Of a DNA stretch of 64,000 nt, positions 1 to 8,281 are shown piece after piece (positions within the stretch are counted from its first letter, which is position 1; every line of letters starts with the position of its first letter). Under the pieces are notes generated by a model that searched no databases, was not told the origin of the DNA, and saw nothing but the letters and a program-made list of their open reading frames with translations. The stretch lies in the NCBI RefSeq assembly GCF_039975415.1, contig NZ_JBDWHD010000010.1. One strand, given 5' to 3'. The position numbers and the translations under genes were made by a program. This DNA comes from Ascidiaceihabitans sp039975415 (lineage in GTDB: Bacteria > Pseudomonadota > Alphaproteobacteria > Rhodobacterales > Rhodobacteraceae).

Positions 1-1
1 A

Positions 2-796
2 CCACCAGCCCATATTGCGGCAGGCGAAATCTGGTTAAACGGCACACGCATCGACACGCTGAAAGGCGAAGACATGCGCCGTTTGCGCGGCAAGCAAATC
101 GGCATGGTGTTTCAGGACCCGCTGACGTCTCTAAATCCGCTGCTCAGCATCGGCGACCAATTGACCGAAACCATGTTGACCCATCTCGACATCACCCGCA
201 GCGAAGCCCGAACCCGTGCGATTGCTGCACTAGAGGAAGTCGGCATTCCGGGGGCCGCAGAACGCATCGACAGCTACCCCCACGAATTCAGTGGCGGGAT
301 GCGGCAACGCGTTGTGATTGCTTTGGCGCTTTGTGCGGAACCTTCATTGATTATCGCGGATGAACCGACAACGGCACTGGACGTATCGGTGCAGGCGCAG
401 ATCATTGCGCTGTTGAAGCGGCTTTGCCGTGAACGCGGCACGGCTGTGATGTTGATCACACATGATATGGGCGTGATCGCAGAGGCGGCTGACCGCGTGG
501 CCGTAATGTACGCAGGCCGCCTCGCCGAATTGGGCGATGTGCGCGATGTGCTGACAGCACCCCGCCATCCCTATACGTTCGGATTGATGGCCTCTACGCC
601 GTTGGCGTCCCAGGGCAAAGCGCGTCTGCATCAGATCGAAGGCGCCATGCCACGACTGAATAAAGTGCCCGAAGGCTGTCCTTTCAATCCAAGATGCGCC
701 TATGCGCAAGACAAATGCCGCAAGGCCCCAAGCCCGCAGATCGCGGACCGGGCCGCCGCGTGCTGGTTCCCGATGACTGCGGAAAAGGTATCGTAA
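2..796 (+). CDS. Peptide/nickel ABC transporter ATP-binding protein, DppD-like (5' partial)
   Basis: ATPase subunit of a dipeptide/oligopeptide/nickel-type importer, acting on the cytoplasmic face of the inner membrane. The reading frame is open from base 2, so the gene starts before the window and its Walker A is not seen. Visible parts are the Q-loop (GMVFQDPLTSLNP), the ABC signature (FSGGMRQRV), Walker B with D-loop (IIADEPTTALDVSVQAQ), the switch His (LLITHDMG) and the family-typical C-terminal Cys-containing tail (CPFNPRCAYAQDKC). The stop overlaps the start of the next ATPase (TAATG), so the pair is translationally coupled as in dppD-dppF. The permeases and binding protein would lie to the left. 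Substrate is not predictable. Confidence 0.93.
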   Translation, partial: PPAHIAAGEIWLNGTRIDTLKGEDMRRLRGKQIGMVFQDPLTSLNPLLSIGDQLTETMLTHLDITRSEARTRAIAALEEVGIPGAAERIDSYPHEFSGGMRQRVVIALALCAEPSLIIADEPTTALDVSVQAQIIALLKRLCRERGTAVMLITHDMGVIAEAADRVAVMYAGRLAELGDVRDVLTAPRHPYTFGLMASTPLASQGKARLHQIEGAMPRLNKVPEGCPFNPRCAYAQDKCRKAPSPQIADRAAACWFPMTAEKVS

Positions 797-1758
797 TGTC
801 ACTTATTTCCGTCACATCCCTAAGCCGCGTTTTCGACGTGTCAAAGCCTTGGCTGAACCGCGTGTTGGAACGGCGTCCAAAGGCACTGCTGACCGCCGTG
901 TCAGAGGTTGATTTCGAAGTTGCCCCACGCAGCACCTACGCTTTGGTTGGTGAAAGCGGATCAGGAAAATCCACGATCGGGCGCATGTTGGTTGGACTGC
1001 TGACACCCACCTCTGGCGAGGTCGAGATCAACGGGGTCAATCTGGCCACCGAACGAGATGCGGACAAAGTGGATACCATCCGCTCTGACATCCAGATGAT
1101 TTTTCAGGATCCCTTCGCCTCGCTTAACCCACGCTGGCGGGTGCGTGACATTATTGTGGAACCTGTTGTTGCGCGCGGTGGCGACGCAACCGGATTGGCC
1201 GAAAAGCTGTTGGAACAAGTCGGGCTTTCTGCACTGGACGCAGGCAAGTTCCCCCATGAGTTTTCTGGCGGGCAACGCCAACGGATTTGTATCGCACGTG
1301 CATTGTCGTCAGAACCCAAGCTGATCGTTTGTGACGAACCGACATCGGCTTTGGACGTGTCGGTGCAAGCGCAGGTTCTAAACCTGATGAGCGATCTTAA
1401 AGACAACTTCGGGCTGACATATGTGCTGATCAGCCACGATTTGACAGTTGTTCAACATATGGCGGATCGTATCGGCGTCCTGTATCTGGGGCGCTTGGTC
1501 GAAGAAGCAAGCCCTAAAGACCTGTTTGCCAATACCAAACATCCTTATACCAAAATGCTGCTTGAAGCGGCCCCTCGGATGGACGGGTTTGGCCGAGAGG
1601 CCACTTTGCCTGAAGGCGAAATTCCCGATCCGATCAATCCGCCCACCGGTTGTGCCTTTCACCCACGCTGTCCGTTGGCGACTGATGTGTGTAAAGCAGA
1701 ACGTCCAAAAATGCGCACCATAAACGCGACGCGTGTGGCCTGCCATTTGGCCGAGTAG
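796..1758 (+). CDS. Peptide/nickel ABC transporter ATP-binding protein, DppF-like
   Basis: Second ATPase of the same importer, 320 aa. Walker A (GESGSGKST) is near residue 55, followed by Q-loop (MIFQDPFASLNP), signature (FSGGQRQRI), Walker B (LIVCDEPTSALDVS) and the oligopeptide/dipeptide C-terminal motif with paired Cys (GCAFHPRCPLATDVC). The ATG at 796 overlaps the stop of the upstream ATPase by one base, which fixes the start; a longer frame to 694 lies wholly inside the upstream gene. Length is normal for DppF/OppF. Last gene of the transporter operon. Confidence 0.94.
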   Translation: MSLISVTSLSRVFDVSKPWLNRVLERRPKALLTAVSEVDFEVAPRSTYALVGESGSGKSTIGRMLVGLLTPTSGEVEINGVNLATERDADKVDTIRSDIQMIFQDPFASLNPRWRVRDIIVEPVVARGGDATGLAEKLLEQVGLSALDAGKFPHEFSGGQRQRICIARALSSEPKLIVCDEPTSALDVSVQAQVLNLMSDLKDNFGLTYVLISHDLTVVQHMADRIGVLYLGRLVEEASPKDLFANTKHPYTKMLLEAAPRMDGFGREATLPEGEIPDPINPPTGCAFHPRCPLATDVCKAERPKMRTINATRVACHLAE

Positions 1759-1853
1759 CCACAGCATCACAGTCTCCACCAGAATTGTTTGTGAATAAAT
1801 CACAACCAAAAGTTATGTTTTATTTCCGCACGCCCTAAACCATATACAACTGT

Positions 1854-2345
1854 ATGCTACACGATAGGCGCAATGGCACAAAGGCTGACCGCATGGTAAA
1901 GGCGCTTGGTGTCTCAAGAGGCAGCTTTTACTGGCATTTTGATGACATCAAGGGCTTCCATACCGCATTGATCGCCGCATGGCGGGTCCAGATCAATGAA
2001 GAGGTCATTGCCCAACTTCGCCAACTGCCTGACGCCAAAGACCAGATCAAAGCGCTGATGGTACGGGTCTTTACCATGTCGCGCCCTCTTGAACGTGGCA
2101 TCCGCATCTGGGCTGGCGTCGATCCGCTGGCGTTTCAGACGTTGGCCGACGTGGACAAGGTCAGGCAATCATATGCTCAGGCCTTGCTACAAACCATTGA
2201 CCTGCCACCCGCTATCGCGCAAAGCCGTGCCCAAATGATGATGTGGGTCTATGTAGGGCACGCATTGTCAACGGTAGATGTCGACGATCCCGAAGCCTGT
2301 GCTGCCGATTTCACCCGTATTTTAACAACCCAAGTAGAGACCTAG
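1854..2345 (+). CDS. TetR/AcrR-family transcriptional regulator, short N-terminus
   Basis: Probable DNA-binding repressor, 163 aa. The sequence ALGVSRGSFYWHFDD at about residues 23-37 is the recognition-helix region of the TetR helix-turn-helix, and the rest is an all-helical ligand domain. A TetR protein usually has about 15-25 more residues before this motif (helix 1); here an in-frame TAA at 1836 leaves only about 20 residues from the ATG at 1854. Either the protein is N-terminally truncated or the gene is damaged. The 3' end runs 3 bases before the SRPBCC gene, so the two are probably co-transcribed. Target unknown. Confidence 0.75.
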   Translation: MLHDRRNGTKADRMVKALGVSRGSFYWHFDDIKGFHTALIAAWRVQINEEVIAQLRQLPDAKDQIKALMVRVFTMSRPLERGIRIWAGVDPLAFQTLADVDKVRQSYAQALLQTIDLPPAIAQSRAQMMMWVYVGHALSTVDVDDPEACAADFTRILTTQVET

Positions 2346-2348
2346 ATC

Positions 2349-2807
2349 ATGCCCCGCACAGTGACTTTGACACATGATTATCCGGCACCCGCACGTCAGG
2401 TGTGGGACATCGCAACAGACATTGACGCCTACAAAGAAGCGATGGGGAAACTGATCGTGTTTGATGGGCTTCCATCTGGAACAATAAGCGAAGGTCAAAC
2501 GCTGGACGTGCGTGTGTCATTGTTTGGCATCATGCCATGGCAAGATTATTCAATGACCGTAGAGACCTGCGATCACACCGCCATGACATTCCAATCCGAC
2601 GAAAAAGGCGCTGGCATCAAAAGCTGGAGGCATCATTTAAGTGTGATCGACACCCCAACAGGCAGCCAGCTGATCGACAGTGTCGAAATAGACGCCGGAG
2701 CACTTACGTTCTTTTTTGCCTGGTGGGCCGGGATCGTTTACCGCGCCCGTCACAAACCCCGTCTACGCATGCTTGCGCAGGGAGGTTGGTCAGACAGTCC
2801 CGCCTAA
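2349..2807 (+). CDS. SRPBCC-family (polyketide cyclase/START-like) protein
   Basis: 152 aa. The N-terminus (TLTHDYPAPARQVWDIATDIDAYKE) is the usual first strand and helix of the START/Bet v1-like SRPBCC fold, a helix-grip barrel that binds small hydrophobic ligands. No catalytic residues can be assigned. It starts 3 bases after the TetR-like stop, so it is likely in the same transcript and may bind or process the ligand sensed by that regulator; this is inference only. Confidence 0.7.
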   Translation: MPRTVTLTHDYPAPARQVWDIATDIDAYKEAMGKLIVFDGLPSGTISEGQTLDVRVSLFGIMPWQDYSMTVETCDHTAMTFQSDEKGAGIKSWRHHLSVIDTPTGSQLIDSVEIDAGALTFFFAWWAGIVYRARHKPRLRMLAQGGWSDSPA

Positions 2808-2963
2808 GCAGCGGTACGCACAAGCGCCCTAACAAAACACCGCGCAATGCAAACAAGGCAAAATTCCACTTAACCCACGCTATTCAAACATTTTTCCCAT
2901 GAGGTTTTTAGTGATCTCACTGCACCTTATGGGGGAGTTTGCGGTAAGGTAATATGGGTAACA

Positions 2964-3104
2964 ATGAGCGGTGAACCAACTGATCCTTGGACAAATGCAC
3001 CGTCTTTTCTGACTGGTACAGACCCGCACCAAAATACTGCGCCGCAGGACTTTCTAAACGTTACACACCACGATTTACCCTCCGTCGAACTTGACGGCGA
3101 TTAG
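2964..3104 (+). pseudogene. 46-codon ORF, probable detached N-terminus of the DUF4123 gene
   Basis: ATG at 2964 opens a frame (MSGEPTDPWTNAPSF...) that ends at TAG 3102-3104. The frame after the TAG is the same one used by the DUF4123 ORF at 3156 and has no other stop between. The simplest reading is that the gene originally started at 2964 and now carries a nonsense codon, but a real 46-aa ORF followed by a downstream start cannot be excluded. Confidence 0.45.
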
Positions 3105-3155
3105 ATATCTCCCCTTCTGGGGTCCATCGTTTTTCCCACAAAAGATGCGCCAGAT

Positions 3156-3671
3156 ATGCGCATCTATCTTTATGTGGATGCAACTCTACGCTCCAATTTG
3201 GTCGGCTTGTTTGATCTGGACGTGACCGATGCAGACGTGCGGTGCCTGTTTACCGGTGAGGCCGAAGACAAGTGGAAAGAAAGCGCACCCTATCTGGTGG
3301 ACATCACTCCGGATGCGAAAAACTCCGATGGTACCAATTTTTGTCAGCACTTCTTTTCTGGGCATTGGGGCAAGGGGACAGGCATCATTTTGATCACCCC
3401 TGCCCCCATGCATGCAGTTTGGCGGCACTTGCGGCGTTTTACGCGTGTGCGCCAGTCAGACACCGACGGATGGTTCCTGTTTCGTTTCTGGGACCCGCGC
3501 GTGGCGTTGCCGTATTTCAGCGGGATAAGGCGATGGGGGGACCGCAGTCACCGGTTTTTCGCGATCGACAGCACACAAGAAAAGCTGTCCATGGTCATTG
3601 AACATTCCGGCGGCGCCGCATGCACACAGAAATTGATCGTATCGTTGGACAAGCGCATGACGCGGGCCTGA
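3156..3671 (+). CDS. DUF4123 domain protein (type VI secretion adaptor-like), probably damaged
   Basis: 171 aa with the DUF4123 pattern: an N-terminal strand IYLYVDAT, then LFDLDV, CLFTGEAEDKWKESAPYLVDI, the central HWGKGTGI, then WRHLRRFTRV and the conserved LFRFWDPRVALPYF. DUF4123 proteins (TEC/TAP, VasW-type) load effectors onto VgrG in type VI secretion. No VgrG, PAAR or Hcp gene is visible in this window. A TAG at 3102 cuts off the in-frame upstream part, and the 3' end is overlapped by a different frame (3620-3769) that resembles a DUF4123 C-terminal tail. I read the gene as a decaying orphan adaptor. The start at 3156 is simply the first ATG after the stop. Confidence 0.65.
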   Translation: MRIYLYVDATLRSNLVGLFDLDVTDADVRCLFTGEAEDKWKESAPYLVDITPDAKNSDGTNFCQHFFSGHWGKGTGIILITPAPMHAVWRHLRRFTRVRQSDTDGWFLFRFWDPRVALPYFSGIRRWGDRSHRFFAIDSTQEKLSMVIEHSGGAACTQKLIVSLDKRMTRA

Positions 3672-3769
3672 CCATGGATCGTGACATTCTCAAGAAACCG
3701 CACCTCAACACCCCATCGAAAAAAGTTCTGGCCTTGCGCATCAAACTTGAAGCGGGAGCACTGAGATGA
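3620..3769 (+). CDS. 49-aa ORF, possible frameshifted C-terminus of the DUF4123 protein
   Basis: ATG 3620 to TGA 3767-3769 encodes MHTEIDRIVGQAHDAG... with a helical, charged composition. It overlaps the DUF4123 ORF by 52 bases in another frame, and its TGA overlaps the next ATG (3766) in an ATGA. That coupling suggests this frame really is, or was, translated up to 3769. A single frame change near 3600-3620 would append it to the DUF4123 domain. A genuine separate small protein is the alternative. Confidence 0.4.
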   Translation: MHTEIDRIVGQAHDAGLTMDRDILKKPHLNTPSKKVLALRIKLEAGALR

Positions 3770-4083
3770 GTATCCCAGAAGACGACGAACTGGACTTTTT
3801 ATCGAAAGCCCCTGCACCGGCGGCAGAACCCGATCCACGCCGCTTTAGGTCCTTAGGGGGCGGGCGATATGAGGAAATTGATTGCCCGACAGGGCGTTGC
3901 CCACGCGTACATGTGTCCGAATTGCCGTTTGAGCGTCAATTGGACGAATCCGATGACGCCTATGCCGCCCGTCTGCGCACACGCGCCCGCACCGCCACGG
4001 ATTTGGGCAACCGTGACGAACTTTATGCCATCATCGGGGCACTTCAAACCGATGTCGGGATCAGGATGAATGAAACACCCTGA
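3766..4083 (+). CDS. Hypothetical protein in the DUF4123 locus (frame broken near 4074)
   Basis: 105 aa, acidic N-terminus (SIPEDDELDFL), a Pro/Ala linker, then a compact part with CPTGRCP. I do not recognise the family. The start is supported by the ATGA overlap with the preceding frame. The ORF stops abruptly at 4083, while another frame open from 4074 carries on with coding-like sequence up to 4421. One lost A in the run at about 4073-4075 would join the two into a protein of roughly 217 aa. As an adaptor-linked gene it could be a partner or effector-associated protein, but there is no sequence proof. Confidence 0.5.
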   Translation: MSIPEDDELDFLSKAPAPAAEPDPRRFRSLGGGRYEEIDCPTGRCPRVHVSELPFERQLDESDDAYAARLRTRARTATDLGNRDELYAIIGALQTDVGIRMNETP

Positions 4084-4421
4084 CCTTTCAGCAAGGTGTT
4101 GATCCGGATGCTTGGCAATACGCCGAATTGGAACAAGATCTTGAGCATCTGGACCACGATGAATGGTTCTCTGATACACACTACACGATGAACTTGCGCC
4201 AGTTTTTACGGGAAAAACTATCCTATCACGCAGAATCCGGTGCTGCGACCTATCTGTTTGTCGGGCCTGACGGCTTTTTGCGGTACACCCAAACACTCAG
4301 CCCGACGGCAAGTGCCCCCGCAGGGTTCACATTGCGGGTGTTGATCAAGCAGCTGACCGAAGGCATGGGCCCGTTTGCCTCAATTTGTGCTGGAAAGGTT
4401 TGCACGCGGCAACAGGAATGA
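4074..4421 (+). pseudogene. Probable 3' half of the preceding hypothetical gene, out of frame
   Basis: Open from 4074, just after an in-frame TGA at 4071, with no ATG before 4188; the first alternative start is TTG at 4128. The translation is coding-like (LTFQQGVDPDAWQYAELEQ, then ATYLFVGPDGFLRYT). It lacks its own convincing start and directly continues the upstream frame after a one-base shift, so I treat it as the displaced C-terminal half. Its TGA (4419-4421) overlaps an ATG at 4418, keeping the ATGA coupling of this locus. Confidence 0.5.
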
Positions 4422-4595
4422 AGCGCGTACATTGGACAATTTGGCCTGACGACAAACCGAAGGCGCGTTACCAGCCGCGATGACGCCGGAAACCGCGACA
4501 CACCTATCCCGATGCAATGCCGGACGGAAAGGTCGTAGACGTCAAGGATGTGCGTATTCTGGCCAACACCCGTCAACTGCAAGCCCAGTCCAATT
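4418..4595 (+). pseudogene. Small broken ORF with in-frame TGA at 4481
   Basis: ATG 4418 (ATGA overlap with the previous frame) opens MKRVHWTIWPDDKPKARYQP and meets TGA at 4481. The same frame then continues with coding-like sequence (YPDAMPDGKVVDVKDVRILA) to about 4595, where the next gene takes over in another frame. CGA to TGA would be a one-base change. Read together this is either the broken 5' part of the 4596 gene or a separate dead gene. Confidence 0.35.
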
Positions 4596-5495
4596 ATGCC
4601 AAAGATGACACTGTATATGCAGACCGAAAACGGCACATTGAACGATGCAGCACAGGTTGCCGCCTTTTGCGCGACCTTGCCCAAAGATTTTGCGGTCACA
4701 AAATACGGCGTTTCGGAAAACCCGCGTGAGATGGACGCCTTCAAGGGGTTTGATGATGCAGCATGGCTGAACTGGACCCAACAGGACCCTTCATCTTTGT
4801 CGTTGAAGATGAAGAAGTACACGCTGGACTATCGCGCACCTGCCGCGGGCTTTGGATCGTGGATGTTGCTGCGGCCCAGTGCACGTGACTTTGCCGCGCA
4901 AATCAAGGCGATGGACACTGCATGGGGACAAGCCATTCCAGATGCTGACGCCTTCACCTACAGCTATTGCGGGTACACATCCCACGCGCAAAGCCCGTCA
5001 CACGGGCAGGCAGATTCCGAATACGTCAATCGGTTCAAATTGCCTGTGCATTTCCCCGTCTACCACGCCCGCACAGGCGAGTACCTATATGACGCCAGTG
5101 AAGACATGTCTGCTTTGGGGCCGGGAAAATTGGATCTTTTGCCAGGCTTGACGTGGCGGATCGCGATGGGCGAACCCTTGTTTGAAAAGTTCAACATCAG
5201 CCCTGACGAGATTTCGCGTGTTTGCCTATCTACCAAGGAAACAACAGCGGCCAGTGGTGCACGGCTGTGGACTTTCCAAACGCGAAACGACCCGTTGGCT
5301 TGGCGTGAAAGCTACGACATGCAGCTGAAACTTAACCGCCCGGACGTGTTTTTCGACATAGCCCCGTTGCGATCCCGCTTTGCGGACCCCGTTCAAATCA
5401 GCGACAGCGGTAAAGGCGACGCGCTGGCAACGGCTTTTCGTGCGGCTTTGATTGACCTTTACCCGCAGTCTGCGACCAAAGAGATCAAGGCATAG
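4596..5495 (+). CDS. Hypothetical protein, last gene of the DUF4123 locus
   Basis: 299 aa from ATG 4596 (an ATG at 4605 is also possible; the frame runs back to 4548 but that part reads as non-coding). No signal peptide or membrane segment is seen. It is rich in aromatic residues and has a mid-region VNRFKLPVHFPVYHARTGEY. The position behind an adaptor-type gene would fit a type VI effector or immunity partner, but I cannot name the family. The N-terminus may be truncated, because the preceding frame seems to have been part of a longer gene. Confidence 0.6.
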   Translation: MPKMTLYMQTENGTLNDAAQVAAFCATLPKDFAVTKYGVSENPREMDAFKGFDDAAWLNWTQQDPSSLSLKMKKYTLDYRAPAAGFGSWMLLRPSARDFAAQIKAMDTAWGQAIPDADAFTYSYCGYTSHAQSPSHGQADSEYVNRFKLPVHFPVYHARTGEYLYDASEDMSALGPGKLDLLPGLTWRIAMGEPLFEKFNISPDEISRVCLSTKETTAASGARLWTFQTRNDPLAWRESYDMQLKLNRPDVFFDIAPLRSRFADPVQISDSGKGDALATAFRAALIDLYPQSATKEIKA

Positions 5496-5543
5496 CGTCG
5501 GCATGATGTGTCTGCCAAACGACGGTATTTTCCAGGTTTCGGA

Positions 5544-5957
5544 TTAGGACTTCGTGGCAGACGGAGTGTCGTGACTTTCTGCCAAAGCTTCCATCATGTC
5601 GTGGTCGGGTGACGCCAGTGTCGACCACGTTTCATCTGCCTTTGGTGGTGGTGGCGTATCACAATCGCGCCGGTGTATGCTGACTTTTGCAATGAAATGG
5701 GCAGATACCGGAGCGGTCACAAACAAGAATGCCATGATCAGAAGCTCGTGGATCGACGCGCGTCCGGCTGAGGCATTGACCAGCATGGACGCCAGCAACA
5801 ACATGCCAATCCCGATGGTCCCCACCTTTGTGGGCGCGTGCAGGCGCGTCATGGGTTCGTTGAATTTCAGCAGCCCGATCACGCCCACGGTGACAAAACC
5901 GGACCCGATCAACAAAGAAACAGCAGCGGCGTATGTTGCAATAATTTCGAACGTCAT
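5544..5957 (-). CDS. phaG: Mrp/Pha Na+(K+)/H+ antiporter subunit G
   Basis: 137 aa, small membrane subunit of the multi-subunit CPA3 cation/proton antiporter. The MnhG/PhaG signature is seen: an N-terminal helix, GVIGLLKFNEPMTRLHAPTK, then GIGMLLLASML and LLIMAFLFVTAPVSAHFIAK, three membrane segments in about 100 residues, followed by a polar cytoplasmic tail. It overlaps the stop of phaF by the usual four bases and closes the operon phaAB-C-D-E-F-G. Confidence 0.95.
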   Translation of the reverse strand: MTFEIIATYAAAVSLLIGSGFVTVGVIGLLKFNEPMTRLHAPTKVGTIGIGMLLLASMLVNASAGRASIHELLIMAFLFVTAPVSAHFIAKVSIHRRDCDTPPPPKADETWSTLASPDHDMMEALAESHDTPSATKS

Positions 5958-6241
5958 TCGATGATGTCCCCCCGCAGAACAAAGCGCGCCAATGCGACTG
6001 TCGACACAAACCCCAGCATGGCGATCAGCAGCGCCACCTCAAAGTAGACTTTCACGCCTTGATACATGCCCAATACAATAACCAGACCAAGGGCGTTGAT
6101 CACCATTGTATCCAGCGCCAGAATACGATCCCCTGATGTGGGGCCAATCAACAAACGCACCATGGAAAACACTTGCCCCAAAACCAGCGCCACAAACGTG
6201 ATCAGCAGGGCAATGTCCAAAAATTCCGCAGCAGAAGTCAT
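5954..6241 (-). CDS. phaF: Mrp/Pha antiporter subunit F
   Basis: 95 aa with three predicted membrane helices (ALLITFVALVLGQVFSMVRLL, INALGLVIVLGMY, EVALLIAMLGFVSTVALARF) and the MnhF/PhaF motif GPTSGDRILALDT between helices 1 and 2. Its start overlaps the phaE stop (6238-6241) and its stop overlaps the phaG start. Length is normal. Confidence 0.95.
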   Translation of the reverse strand: MTSAAEFLDIALLITFVALVLGQVFSMVRLLIGPTSGDRILALDTMVINALGLVIVLGMYQGVKVYFEVALLIAMLGFVSTVALARFVLRGDIIE

Positions 6242-6738
6242 ACAAATATCTCCAACAGACGCTTTTCATATCGCGTTTTGATGTCGTCGCGCACCGCATC
6301 CGGATCATCTGTGTGCAGCACATGTACCAACAGGCTGTGCCCTTCATTGGACAAATCCGCCGACACCGTGCCCGGTGTCAAAGTAATCGTGCCGGCCAGC
6401 ACAGTGATCGCTTCAGGTTGTTTTAGCTCCAATGGCACAACAATCCACGCCGGCTTCAGCTTGGCGTTGGGAACGGACAAAACGATCCATGCCACTTCGA
6501 TGTTGGCGACAATGATATCCCAGATCACCATGACACTGTAGGTGGTCATCTTGCCCAAACGAAAACCGCTTGGCGTATCGGGCCACCAGATGGACGTCAT
6601 CCGCGGGATTATGATGCCCAGAATGATCCCGAACACGACCATCCCTGCACTGACCTCGTTTTGCAACAACGTCCACACAACAGCCAGCACCAGCGTCAGA
6701 AACGGATGGGGCAGAAGCCAACGAAAAGCACGAGCCAT
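6238..6738 (-). CDS. phaE: Mrp/Pha antiporter subunit E
   Basis: 166 aa. It starts at the ATG at 6738, one base after the phaD stop; the frame runs further upstream (to 7002) but only as a shadow of phaD. N-terminal membrane helices (LPHPFLTLVLAVVWTLL, GMVVFGIILGIIIPRM) are followed by the MnhE pattern ending in VLAGTITLTPGTVSADL and VHVLHTDDPD. Required for assembly of the antiporter complex. Confidence 0.94.
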   Translation of the reverse strand: MARAFRWLLPHPFLTLVLAVVWTLLQNEVSAGMVVFGIILGIIIPRMTSIWWPDTPSGFRLGKMTTYSVMVIWDIIVANIEVAWIVLSVPNAKLKPAWIVVPLELKQPEAITVLAGTITLTPGTVSADLSNEGHSLLVHVLHTDDPDAVRDDIKTRYEKRLLEIFV

Positions 6739-6739
6739 A

Positions 6740-8281
6740 TCAGTGGTCCTTCTTGGGGGTGCTAAGTTTACCCGGCGTATCAAGGACGGTCGACACATAG
6801 GCATCCGGGGCAAACAGCTGAGTGGCGATGCGCGTTGTATATCCGTGCACTTGACCCGCGAAGATCGTGTGCAACACAAGCATCGTAAAAATACCGCCAA
6901 CAGCCACGTAAGACAGCGCTGCGGGTTTGGCGGCCTCCGGCTTCGGATCTTCAGATGCCACGCTATGCGCTTTCCAGAAGACCACACTGCCTGCGCGGGC
7001 AAACCCGAGGATGCTAATCAGACTGGATGACAACACAACGACCCAAATCCACACCATGCCGTCGCTTGTGTAGGACGCATCCAGCACCAACAGCTTGCCC
7101 AGAAACCCAGACAACGGTGGCAGGCCCGCCATCGCAATGGCGCCCACAAAGAACATGGCGGCTGTCAAAGCGTTGCCCGCCATTGGGGGTTGCGTCGTCA
7201 GATCGACATTGCCACGGCCGGTGCGCACAAGATCGGAAATCAGGAACAATGCAGCGCCCGCAAGTGTCGAATGTACCATGTAGTACAGCGCGGCCCCGAT
7301 AGCATCCGGTGTGAACAGCGAAATCGCCACCATCACCATGCCCATGGACCCCACAACGCTGAACGCCACCAAACGGTCCAGTTTGCGCGCGGCCAACACG
7401 CCCGTCATGCCGATGGCCAAAGACACAAGTGCCGCAGGCAAAAGCCAATCAGCGTGCAAACCTGCCGTGACCTCAAGGTCCGGCGGGAAGATCATCGTAT
7501 AAACGCGGATGATCGCATAAGCCCCCACTTTGGTCATGATCGCAAAAAGGGCCGCCACAGGTGCAGGTGCTTCTGCGTAGCTTGAAGGCAACCAGAAGTG
7601 CAGCGGCACCAACGCGGCTTTGATCGCAAAGACCAAAATCAAAAGTACTGCGGCCACACGGATGCCCACGGTTTCCGAGGCATCAACAAGCTGAACGCGC
7701 TGTGCCAAATCCGCCATGTTCAGAGTACCTGTTTCAGCATAGATCGCCCCCAGCGCGAACAGGAACAACGTTGATCCAATCAGGTTGAACAGCACATATT
7801 GCACCCCCGCACGCAGCCTTGCGTTGCCGCCCGCGTGGATCATCAACCCGTAAGATGCGATCAGTAGCACCTCAAAGAAGACGAATAAGTTGAACAAATC
7901 ACCCGTAAGAAAGGCCCCGATAATGCCCATCAACTGGAATTGGAACAATGCATGGAAGTGTCTGCCGCGATCGTCCCAACCGGAACCGATGGCATAAAGC
8001 AGGACAAACAGCGCCAAAACAGACGTCAGCAAGACCATCATGGTCGACAATCTGTCACCCACGACAACAATCCCGAACGGGGCCGCCCAATCTCCCAAGC
8101 GGTAGGAAATGACCGACCCGTCAGACACTTGCCACGCCAGTCCGGCCGACAGCGCGATCAGGGCTGCAACACCCACCACTGAAAACACCCGTTGTATAAC
8201 GATGTGATAGCGCGCCGCCAAAACAATGAAAGGCGCAAGCAAAGCAGGCAAGACGATGGGGGCGATGATCCAATGAGTCAT
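6740..8281 (-). CDS. phaD: Mrp/Pha antiporter subunit D (NuoN/NuoM-like)
   Basis: 513 aa polytopic membrane protein homologous to proton-pumping complex I subunits. Features include the helix with FNLFVFFEVLLIASYGLMIH (the conserved Glu in the FE pair), the Lys-containing helix FAIKAALVPLHFWLPSSYAEAP, and later AALYYMVHSTLAGAALFLISD. It overlaps the phaC stop by four bases (8278-8281). With phaAB it forms the core ion path. Confidence 0.96.
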   Translation of the reverse strand: MTHWIIAPIVLPALLAPFIVLAARYHIVIQRVFSVVGVAALIALSAGLAWQVSDGSVISYRLGDWAAPFGIVVVGDRLSTMMVLLTSVLALFVLLYAIGSGWDDRGRHFHALFQFQLMGIIGAFLTGDLFNLFVFFEVLLIASYGLMIHAGGNARLRAGVQYVLFNLIGSTLFLFALGAIYAETGTLNMADLAQRVQLVDASETVGIRVAAVLLILVFAIKAALVPLHFWLPSSYAEAPAPVAALFAIMTKVGAYAIIRVYTMIFPPDLEVTAGLHADWLLPAALVSLAIGMTGVLAARKLDRLVAFSVVGSMGMVMVAISLFTPDAIGAALYYMVHSTLAGAALFLISDLVRTGRGNVDLTTQPPMAGNALTAAMFFVGAIAMAGLPPLSGFLGKLLVLDASYTSDGMVWIWVVVLSSSLISILGFARAGSVVFWKAHSVASEDPKPEAAKPAALSYVAVGGIFTMLVLHTIFAGQVHGYTTRIATQLFAPDAYVSTVLDTPGKLSTPKKDH

